The notes under the pieces were generated by a model. It was not told the origin of the DNA. It was given only the letters and a program-made list of their open reading frames with translations, and made no database searches. A program made the position numbers and the translations under genes. Below are positions 56,447-64,000 of a DNA stretch of 64,000 nucleotides, piece after piece. Source of the DNA: Gambelia wislizenii. Lineage: Eukaryota > Chordata > Lepidosauria > Squamata > Crotaphytidae. The stretch lies in NCBI GenBank assembly GCA_030847615.1, contig JAUMIR010000003.1, positions 32,238,501-32,302,500 on the forward strand, read 5' to 3'. The stretch's first letter is position 1; every line of letters begins with the position of its first letter.

Positions 56447-56545
56447 TTATTCACCATTTTAGTGGCCCTTCTCTGGACATGCTCCAATTTGTCAATATCT
56501 TTTTTGAATTGTGGTGCCCAGAACTGGACACAGTATTCTAGGTGA
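56447..56545 (-). mobile_element. CR1 LINE internal fragment
   Basis: CACCATTTTAGTGGCCCTTC, TGGACATGCTCCAATTTGTC and CAGTATTCTAGGTGA match the region at 37409-37505 of copy C. It lacks the CR1 3' end, so it is a relic of a larger copy. Confidence 0.85.
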
Positions 56546-56641
56546 CATAAAAGCATTATGGATCATTGGAGCACAGGTGAACTTTAGACCACATAGCTAC
56601 CCTCTTGTCTTTTATTATCAGTATGTTGTTACTTTATCATA

Positions 56642-56712
56642 CAGTGGGCCCTCGGTATCTACAGGCTAGTTATCCGTGAATCTGAGGAACCGCAGAGGAA
56701 ATATTTTCTAGA
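56642..56712. mobile_element. Pogo/Tigger-like element, left end only
   Basis: TACAGTGGGCCCTCGGTATC followed by AGTTATCCGTGAATC matches the left TIR of the pogo-like family. No right end was found downstream. Confidence 0.5.
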
Positions 56713-57430
56713 GATTACCTGTGTTCGACTGTTGCTAGGCTGAGAAGCTGGGCCAGGGCAGTAACTGAGGCAGTGGTGTTAAGGCCCAGGCAGCAGGTGC
56801 ACGTTCTTCTTGCTTCAGCTCTGGTGATTCCGCTTCCATCAGGAAGCAAGAAGAATGTGCACCTGACACTGGGGACTTGCTGCCACCACCTCCCCTCCTC
56901 TTTACTCCTGATAGGAAACCCTTCTGGGCTTAGTTTGAGACTGGGTTCAATAACAGAATGATGTTAACAAAAGTTCATGTTTATAGAGTACAATTTGGTA
57001 ACTGATAAAAGTCCATCTGAAAAAAGGCAAATTTAACAACTTCTTCTTAGGAGAAGATTAATTAATATCCACGCTTTTGAAGAACTATATGCTTCTTGGC
57101 TGGCAAATACAGAAGCCTGCACAGCTAAAGGAGTCCCTGCCAGAATTTTGCTTTGTTTCACAGCTCTGCCTGGCCAGAAGTGCCTTGGCTATACAGTGGA
57201 GGTTATTTTGCAGCCAGGGATATGGGACTGGGAAGACCCCATAACTGAAATCTTGGAAGACCCTGTGAGCCTGGCTGACAAAAGCTTTGGTGAATTGAAA
57301 GAGAAAGCTAAATTCAGCTTTGTTCATTTTTTGTTACAGCCAAGCTCTTAGGTCCTATCTATAAGGGGGGGGGGTGGATAGCTCTGGAGTAGCAGCAATT
57401 CACAGCAACAGCAAACAGTCTTAACAGTAT
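56713..57430. other. No recognised feature
   Basis: Open frames at 57085-57327 (-) and 57148-57351 (+) overlap each other and match nothing that I know. Confidence 0.4.
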
Positions 57431-57606
57431 AAATTTTCCCTGGTTTTTTCCCCCAGGCTGTGAGGCCATGTTCTGGAAGAGTTTATTCCTGATGTTTCAC
57501 CTGTATCTTTCTCTGAAGATGCCAGCCACAGATGCAGGTGAAACATCAACAATAAACTCTTTCAGAACAAGGCCTCACAGCCCAGAAAAAAACCCAAGGA
57601 AAATCT
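57431..57606. repeat. Palindromic repeat with hammerhead-like core
   Basis: The left arm (AAATTTTCCCTGG... to 57510) is the inverted complement of the right arm (57528-57606). GGCTGTGAGGCCATGTTCTG on the left pairs with CAGAACAAGGCCTCACAGCC on the right. Between them lie CTCTGAAGATGCCAGCC and the start of the right arm. Each arm has an AATAAA. The layout suggests two copies of one repeat meeting head to head. Confidence 0.7.
57513..57543 (+). ncRNA. Hammerhead-ribozyme-like core
   Basis: CTGAAGA (57513-57519), T, stem II strand GCC (57521-57523), a 13-base loop, GGT (57537-57539), then GAAAC (57540-57544). The bases around the stem fit the hammerhead core CUGANGA-stem-GAAA. A relic of a mobile hammerhead is possible; stems I and III are not defined. 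Confidence 0.38.
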
Positions 57607-57854
57607 AGGCATGCTGGCTGTGGAAGCCTTCGACTTCACATAGTCTTAACCGTTTTACAGCCCCCATAAACTTTGCATGACCCCTAGCCAAGATGACAGC
57701 TGGGAGGAAATTACTCACAATTTTAAATCTCCCATGGCCAACCTTTTTATATATAAAAAAAGTTTACTATTGTGCATGCAAGTGATATTTCACCTTTACA
57801 AAAGAAAAGAAGAGAAAAGAGAGAGAAAGATCACCATTTTATTACTTTGTTGAT

Positions 57855-58185
57855 TGATCCCTTAGCCAAAAATCCAACCCGGTGGCAGCAGGCACTTTCC
57901 CTGTTTGAAAGCCCGCCCCCATGCTCATCTGGCCAGTCAGCTTGCTCTGCCTCATCACAGCAATGTGAATGGGACTGTCTTAATGAGCAAATATTCACAT
58001 CCTCTACAGAGCTTTTAAAAAACTCTGGGAAAAGCCCCGAAGGCTTCCCAGATAGAGTTTATAGTGGATTTGGCTGCCCCTTTTCTGAATGAGACATATT
58101 GATGCAAACATCCATACAGACAGATCGCCTTCCATTCAGATTCCATTAGGATTATTTTCACTGTTTAGACAGACCATAGTGTTTT
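57855..58185 (+). repeat. Unclassified dispersed repeat R-alpha, copy 2
   Basis: It is colinear with 11415-11765: AAAATCCAACCCGGTGGC, AATGTGAATGGGACTGTCTT, AATGAGCA, CTCTACAGAGCTTTTAAAAA and GGATTTGGCTGCCCC. CpG sites retained here suggest that this copy is less decayed than copy 1. Confidence 0.6.
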
Positions 58186-58235
58186 CTTCCCCAAACACAG
58201 CTCAGTTTATGAAAAACTATGCTTGCCCATCTCTA

Positions 58236-58817
58236 AGGACTTTATCACATGAGGCATGAAAAATGGAATTACAGCAGGATGGTAGCATTTGTGGCCTTAA
58301 CTTACCAGAAGACATTGTCTGTTGGCCATCTGTTGCCTGAGCACTCCTTCTCATTGACAGACAAAATCCATCAATGCCTCATGACATGTGCATTAACAGT
58401 GGAAAAACAGCACAGTTAGGAGTCGTAAGTTCCTCCCAAAGCAGTTCTGATATGCAGGTAGTCACATGATGCAAGTGAGCGTGATTCTGCTCTTTTCCCC
58501 CTCTCTATTTCCAAGCAGGCTGTTCCCCCCCCCCAATTTCTGTTCTTTTTTTTTCTTTTTACTTAATCAATTGCTATGACTGCACAATTCCACTAAAAAT
58601 AATAATTTAAAAAATACAGACCAAAAGGCATGCTGTGAAGGGCAAAGGGCAGGAAGGGCTATGGAAGCTGGTGTACAGAAGACAGAGGCCAGGACAGAAA
58701 CAGAACAATGATGCTTTTGAAGATCTGTGTGATAATGACCATCTCCAACCTGGTATGTTTGCATTTCCTAGCTTAACACAATTGTGGAACCTTGCAAGGT
58801 TGGTGTGATAAAATCCT
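58236..58817. mobile_element. Possible TIR element with T2-like termini
   Basis: AGGACTTTATCACATG at the left and TGTGATAAAATCCT at the right are near-perfect inverted repeats that resemble T2 termini. The 582-bp length is close to T2 copy 2 (571), but the interior does not align by eye. It may be a different member of the same family or a chance pair. Confidence 0.4.
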
Positions 58818-59228
58818 ATAAACACCAAAACCAAGAAGAGGGCCTCATTCATTTCTGAGGCATATGGGCACTCCAACTTACATTGAGTCAGTAAAAAATC
58901 TTCTGAAAATCCATCAGTACAACAATACATTCTATGTTCAACACCGTATTTTGTCGAACTGGTATTGACCATGTTTTGTGCATCATGCTCTATCTCCTGA
59001 CATTCACAGGAAGATAGGTTCATGGTCATTATTTCTCATCAGATTTGTGCAGAGAATCCCAGGAGGAAAAAAAGAAGGAAACAAAGGAAGTGGGAAACAC
59101 TGGCTAAGTTGTATAATAAGGAGAAATGGGTGTTTTTCAGTGCTCAGTCTGGTATTAAGTGTTGATGTATAACTCCAAGATCACAGCTCTCCCTTATTGT
59201 GCTTGTTTAAATAGGACTTGGACTGCTG

Positions 59229-59455
59229 TGTTTGTGTGCCTTCAAATCACCTGGCAATGCATGGTGACCCATGAATTTCTTAGGGTTTTCTTAGGTGAAG
59301 AATACTCAGAGATGATTTGCCATTTCCCTTCTCTGAAACATAGCTTTCAGACAATGGTATTCCTTGGTGGTCTCCCATTCAAGTACTAGCCAGGGCTGAC
59401 CTTGCTTAGCTTCCAACATTAGATGGGATCTGGCGCCTTCAAGCTATTTAGACTT
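59229..59455 (-). mobile_element. 5S rRNA-derived SINE with BovB-like tail
   Basis: The plus strand at 59341-59440 reads GGTATTCCTTGGTGGTCTCC, CATTCAAGTACTAGCCAGGG and CTTGCTTAGCTTCCAACATT, the complement of 5S rRNA. The inverted tail (GTGTGCCTTCAAATCACCTG, ATTTCTTAGGGTTTTCTTAG) lies below. This copy keeps the 5S part better than the one at 51240. Confidence 0.85.
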
Positions 59456-60499
59456 CTGGCTCTTCAAATGAGCACTGTTTTCTATAAAATAGGATATATG
59501 GCCATCCTACCACATAGGCACAGCTGCCCACACTGGAAAGAGATGAGGGCAGGTTGTGGACCTTTTCTTTCAGATGTGGACCTTTTACTAACCTGAGCTG
59601 CAGACATGCTAAAACTGCCTAACATTCCCCTAGGAATGGGCGTGGAAATGAGATAACTAAGAAATGTAATAATATTTATAATATATACTTTTATGGGGTT
59701 TGCGTAATTTTGGACACTTCAGTGGAAAGAAGGAGAACTTCATACATCTCTCTTTATATTTAGGTGGCATTTCATTTCCCATTATATATGCCAGTATATT
59801 ATTGATAGAAGGAAATGGGAAAGGGAGAGAAATAAAGACTTTAGGAAATACATTTCAAGGCATATAAGAGGCACTCTTCTAAAAATATCCTCAGGGGTTG
59901 TCTAGTCAACATTTCCCTTTCTCTATCTCAAGCTGGCAAGCAAGAAAACTCAGTCATTGCAATTTGTCACACATTTTGTGTGGAAGCGTGCTCTACAGCT
60001 AAAGTACCATTTCCTGGCCCAGAGCAATGCTGGATGCCAGCGATACAGGAGAAAAAGTCCTCCACATAATGAAAGACGAACACCATAAAAAAGAATGTGA
60101 GTTACACCTACAAATTGACACCCTGCAGGTCATTCTGGTTCTGAAGAATGCTCCAAAAGGTATGTCAGTGTGATACTCTGCCTTTACTCTTGCTACTAAT
60201 GTACTTGCTGTCATGCTCAAAGAGATTATGTACCGTACAGGGCAATATTACAAAAATAAACACAAGGATTTGTTTATGAGATTTCCAACTTGCCTATACT
60301 CAAGTAACAAGTCAGGTGAAGATGAAAACCTCTTGCCACAACTTTACTTTCGGTCAAAGTCTCTTTACAGTTGGCATAGTTTCAAATCATTTTGCCTACT
60401 TTAAATTTGGTAATTTGGTATTGTTCAAAACTAGAAAGTAACTAGTTACAAATAACTAGTATGAATAGCTAGTTACTGCAAGCCAGTATAATGTTTCCC
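59456..60499. other. No recognised feature
   Basis: AT-rich sequence without recognised coding or repeat boundaries. Confidence 0.4.
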
Positions 60500-60888
60500 T
60501 GTTGTGATGAACCCGCTAACGCACACACTGAATCAACACGCATGTAGCAGCAACATGGTTTATTAATCAAAGATATGCATATGGTATCATTTCAAAGCCA
60601 GTTCTGGTTAGCAACAGTACAGAACAGACTGATAAGGCCAACTTTAGGTTTCAATTCCCTGCAGGTCTGCGAAAGTTTCGGGAGGGGCAGCTGGATGACC
60701 TTGAAGACTGGCAAGAGAGATCTCTTCCCAAGCCTTAAGGCGGCCTGGCTGGAATCCAGCAATTAAGGTGTTCTGGGAAAGTTCCTGAGGGAGCTAAACT
60801 CATGTCGAGGCCTGGCCTGGATTCCAGGAGCACTATAACCCCCATTATTCAACACTATAACACCCAGTATCCAGGACAGGACATGACA
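60500..60888 (-). repeat. Solo LTR, 389 bp (TGT...ACA)
   Basis: On the minus strand it starts TGTCATGTCCTGTCCTGG and ends GGGTTCATCACAACA, giving TG...CA ends with a TGT/ACA inverted pair. A polyadenylation signal AATAAA lies at 60559-60564, about 60 bases before the 3' end. No internal retroviral or gypsy sequence lies on either side, so the copy is a solo LTR. No clear target duplication is visible. The parent family cannot be named. Confidence 0.7.
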
Positions 60889-60971
60889 CCTATAGTGAAA
60901 CAGTAGTAAGTTGTATTGCTATTGCAGCACAATGGGATATAGTATAACTGTAACTTTAAATTCAAAGACCT

Positions 60972-61245
60972 AACTCCCTGGTGGCGCAGTGGTTAAATGC
61001 CAGTACTGCAAGTCACCACGTTGCAAGTTCGATTCCAGTGGGCTCCAAGGTTCACTCAGCCTTCCATCCTTTCGTAGGTTGGTAAAATGAGTACCCGGCT
61101 TCTGGGGGGCAATTAGCTAACACACATTGGAAACTGCTTAATGCAGTGTAGATGTGTAAATAGCTATTGCTTAAAACAATTTGTAAGCCGCTCTGATAGC
61201 CTTGAGGCTGAAGAGCGGGGTATAAATAAATAAATAAATAAAAAT
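60972..61245 (+). mobile_element. tRNA-derived SINE, well preserved, TAAA tail
   Basis: The head reads GGTGGCGCAGTGGTTAAATG (A-box region) with a consensus B box GTTCGATTCC at 61027-61036. The body contains AAGGTTCACTCAGCCTTCCA and TAAAATGAGTACCCGGCTTC. The tail is TTGTAAGCCGCTCTGATAGC, GAAGAGCGGGGTATAAATAA and TAAA repeats. Intact Pol III boxes make it the best-preserved SINE here. Confidence 0.88.
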
Positions 61246-61267
61246 ATCCATAAATGAGGGAAATTTT

Positions 61268-61427
61268 TAGCACCTTTGAGACTAACTGAAAGACATTGTA
61301 GCATAAGCTTTCGTAGACTTGGTCCACTTCTTCAGATGCATGCATCTCCATGCATTTACGGAAGCAGACCAAGTATATGAAAGCTGATACTATAGTTTAT
61401 TTTCTTCAGTTATTCTCAAAGGTGCTA
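61268..61427. repeat. Palindromic repeat with hammerhead-like core
   Basis: TAGCACCTTTGAGACTAACT at the left returns inverted at the right as AGTTATTCTCAAAGGTGCTA. The arms (61268-61341 and about 61342-61427) are two diverged copies of one repeat joined head to head. The right arm contains an additional insertion of about 14 bases near its start. Confidence 0.7.
61309..61335 (-). ncRNA. Hammerhead-ribozyme-like core
   Basis: On the minus strand CTGAAGA (61335-61329) is followed by A, GTGG, a 7-base loop, CTAC and GAAA (61312-61309). GTGG pairs with CTAC (one G-T). This is the third copy of the CUGANGA-stem-GAAA order in the window and comes from a different repeat sequence than the other two. 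Confidence 0.4.
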
Positions 61428-61710
61428 CAAGATCTCCTTGTTTATTGTAACTTTAAATGTTACTTTACAGTTGCAGGGTGTAACCTCACATAAAAGTGGA
61501 AGCAAAATACAAGAGGGATCAAGTGCTGTCTTGTGCTCTGTTGTGAGCACAAAGGCAGCAATCAGGTGGATGGAAGGAGAGTTTTCTACCACATGTCAGC
61601 AGCTTGTAACATCCAGATTTTCAAATGTAGCTTTAGCTATTCTAGTTATTAATAAACAGGGCAAATAAGAGCTACTTTTAACAATATAACTGTAACTACC
61701 TTTGGAACTA

Positions 61711-61930
61711 CAGCTCGAACCCTATATCTGTGGGGGATACATTCTAAGACCCCCCCCATGGATATCTAAAACTGTGGATAATAGGGAACCCTATTATTTT
61801 CAATGAGACAAACACCAGATGTTGATCATAGAATCACATTGGAGGACCTAGAATGCCTAGAGAGAACATATTTTTTGGAAAGGGGATAAATGAAACCATG
61901 GATATAAAATCCATGGATACAGGGGTCGAC
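61711..61930. mobile_element. Pogo/Tigger-like non-autonomous DNA element
   Basis: Left CAGCTCGAACCCTATATCTG and right CCATGGATACAGGGGTCGAC are inverted. TA (61709-61710) precedes it. The internal ATTGGAGGACCTAGAATGCC is shared with the copy at 17357, so the two belong to one subfamily. The right edge is blurred by a T run. Confidence 0.68.
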
Positions 61931-63224
61931 CTTTTTTTTTTATAAATCTCTGTTACTATGTATTATTGTACATTCATGTATGTATTTGGACACTATCTTT
62001 TCTCCTTGTTTCCATTTTTATTTTATTATTACATCAATCATATTTGCCAGCCTAATTCTTGATGAGTTTCTCAGTTTTCCACTAGCATTTTCATTCCATC
62101 CCATTTCAGTATCATGTTGTATCACTTTTTTCTGTAAGGAGTTTCATGTGTACTTTTGTCTACAATTTTCAAAATCTGAGCATGTTTTGTGTGTATGTTT
62201 CTGATTTATACTTTTTTAAAAAATGTGTCTTTTTTCCACTGATTGATTTGTGCTTGTGCACTATTTTCATATGTAGAGATGTTAGTTGTGTGCATTTTTC
62301 AAAAATATGTGTGATTTTACATACACTTTTTCCCTCAAAATATAGTGTAGCCTTGCAAATGTATGGATTTCTGCGGCAAGATGCTCTCTGTTCCATTAGA
62401 AGCCTCACGGTGTCTGAAATAGATATTCCTCCACAGAACTGCAAATCCAACTAATTTCCCCACCAATCCTACCTATGGTGAAAGGACCCAGGAATCAACA
62501 CCGGAAAGATGTGACATCTGTTGTGGACTTGCCTTATTAGGATACATGAGAAAACATAAAAAAAGGATCTCCCTGCCAAAGGAAAGAACAAAGGACACAT
62601 TTCCCCAGAGACTTCATGGAACACAAATTGCAAATATAAAATGCAAGAGGGCAGTCTGTAAAAAGAAAAGATAAATAGCAAGCTGGACCAAAAAAATAAT
62701 AGCTAACAGTGAATATGTTCAGCCACACCAGTACTTCATGTTGCAGCATCTCTGAATCTCCTAACAGTTGTGATTTCTTCTTTTCAGAGTAGCTTTACAG
62801 GCTTCATGCTCTGCGAAACTCTGCTATACTCTGTATTTTGATGTCCTCGTCTATCTCCACGGCCTTATTTTGGCTCAGCTTCTGCCAGTACTTCACATCT
62901 AAGTACACTATTAGAGTGATAATTCAATCTTTATCATTAGTGAAATTTAAAAAGTGGGAAAAGAGCTTGTCACGATGGAGTGACTGCAACTCCATCATGG
63001 AGCCAGATCACATCTGCAAGAATTATATTTCCCATCATCTGTAAATTTGAATATTTTTCTCATTTAAATCAGCTGTCAAAAGAGCCAGACTCTCATGTGT
63101 CAGCCTCCATCCTTTCTCTCATCCATTTAAGGGGAGGAGCTCTGTGAGTCAGAGAAGATATTCATCTTGAGGAATCGTTAGCTACTCAGCAATATGATTT
63201 TACATGAGTAGAACGGGAGTCATC
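61931..63224. other. No recognised feature
   Basis: AT-rich sequence. Overlapping open frames at 62146-62454 (+) and 62169-62450 (-) are reciprocal shadows without motifs. Confidence 0.4.
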
Positions 63225-63425
63225 ATTGTGTGCCTTCAGACATAAGACAAACCTCTTAAAGGGTTTTCTTGGCAGAATTTGTTCAGAGGGAGTTTGCCCT
63301 TGCCTTTCTCTGAGAGAATGTGACTTGCCCAAGGTCACCCAGTGGGTTTCCATGACTGAGCAGGGATTTGAACCTGGGTCTCCCAGTGTCCTAGTACAAC
63401 ACTCAAACTACTACACCAGGGAATT
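63225..63425 (-). mobile_element. tRNA-derived SINE with BovB-like tail (Sauria type)
   Basis: On the plus strand the tail comes first (GTGTGCCTTCAGACATAAGA), then GTGACTTGCCCAAGGTCACC, the inverted B box GGATTTGAACC (63364-63374) and the head CAAACTACTACACCAGGG. Confidence 0.8.
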
Positions 63426-64000
63426 TGTAATATCTTAAACTGGGACTTCATGCAGTGGATGGGGCTGTGATGTCATTAAGGTTGGGTGTCACCCCTTCTC
63501 CAATGGTGTCACCTGGTGTGATTCAGTCTCTCCACACATCCCTAGTGCTGCCACTGGGTTGGTGGCATTTCTTCAGACCAAAGGTACAGGTACCAAGTTT
63601 CATTCCTATCATAATCAAATGCCCCAGTTTATTTCCAGCCCTGACAATATACAGACAGCTTGAGAAAATCTCTGCTCTCTTCCTACCAAGTTGTCTGTGA
63701 GCTTCTTACTAGATAGAAACAAGTTTGCATTCTCAAAGGAGAAGGAGAGTTGTATTCTCATATGAAGAACCAAGTTTATTGTTCTTTTATTGCCTTTGTT
63801 GTTCTGAGTTAGCTCAGGACCATTGGGAGTATAGTCTGAGGAGCTTCCTCTTATAGTTTGCAGACACTTCCAAGCCTGCCATCTCAAAACAACATGCAGA
63901 CTAATGTGCTTGTAACATTACAAAGATATGCATTTGTAATTTGTAACAAATATCATTCTCCATTCTAGGGATGTAAATCTTCCTATATTTCATTCCTGCA
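63426..64000. other. No recognised feature
   Basis: Open frames at 63455-63700 (+) and 63615-63887 (-) show no motif. No repeat recognised up to the window end. Confidence 0.4.

Noticed and set aside
57085..57351. Overlapping open frames on both strands
   Set aside because: No domain, reciprocal overlap, and no repeat copies in the window. Left unannotated.
58607..59029. A 140-codon minus-strand open frame with a Cys-rich start
   Set aside because: It crosses the right end of a candidate TIR element, shows no known domain, and has no splice or promoter context. Chance openness is the simplest reading; a protein search would settle it.
61027..61036. A tRNA gene at the perfect B box
   Set aside because: The head does not fold as a full tRNA by eye and is followed by the SINE body and TAAA tail.
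1..64000. CRISPR arrays, operons or bacterial-type systems
   Set aside because: The window is vertebrate repeat DNA; no spaced direct repeats or prokaryotic gene layout was seen.

Overview
This is vertebrate nuclear DNA made almost entirely of transposable-element remnants. The combination of CR1 LINEs, BovB (RTE) fragments, tRNA- and 5S-derived SINEs with BovB-like tails ('Sauria'-type), a Ty1/copia element, a DIRS element, L2-like LINE pieces and many small inverted-repeat DNA transposons points to a squamate reptile, most likely a lizard. I found no host exon, tRNA gene or rRNA gene. Every long open frame that I could recognise belongs to a mobile element, and all of those are broken. The window is best read as intergenic or intronic DNA.

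Layout. 1-4369: a nearly full-length CR1 (ORF1 with an SGNH-esterase-like domain, then endonuclease and reverse transcriptase). 4470-6117: a BovB scrap and a truncated CR1. 7084-9322: an inverted-repeat element (family M1) split by a Ty1/copia copy. 9525-9945: BovB. 10.5-22.5 kb: small TIR elements, L2, unclassified repeats (named here R-alpha, R-beta, R-gamma), pogo-like elements and a TIR element carrying a nested retro-insert. 23.4-25.5 kb: a LINE of uncertain clade with a C-terminal zinc finger ('LINE-X'). 26-36 kb: SINEs, TIR elements, microsatellites and one hammerhead-like motif. 36.98-40.14 kb: a long minus-strand CR1. 43.1-44.2 kb: an internally deleted DIRS element with its tyrosine recombinase remnant and inverted termini. 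47.7-48.2 kb: a 430-bp near-palindrome. 49.9-61.9 kb: LINE-X tails, 5S-SINEs, a second copy of the TIR element, palindromic repeats with hammerhead-like cores, a solo LTR and a tRNA-SINE.

How the parts relate. Several insertions can be proved from the window alone, because a second copy shows the uninterrupted ('empty') sequence: copia in M1, a pogo-like element in R-gamma, and a retro-insert in a TIR element. Three LINE/SINE tail partnerships are visible: BovB with the Sauria-type SINEs, LINE-X with an orphan tail, and a TAAA-tailed LINE end with a tRNA-SINE. The best candidates for something less well described are the three hammerhead-ribozyme-like cores (33.5, 57.5 and 61.3 kb), the large palindrome at 47.7 kb, and the three unclassified dispersed repeats.

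Limits: element boundaries were judged by eye and are usually good to about 5-20 bases unless a target-site duplication is given. Family names rest on remembered motifs, not on a database search.
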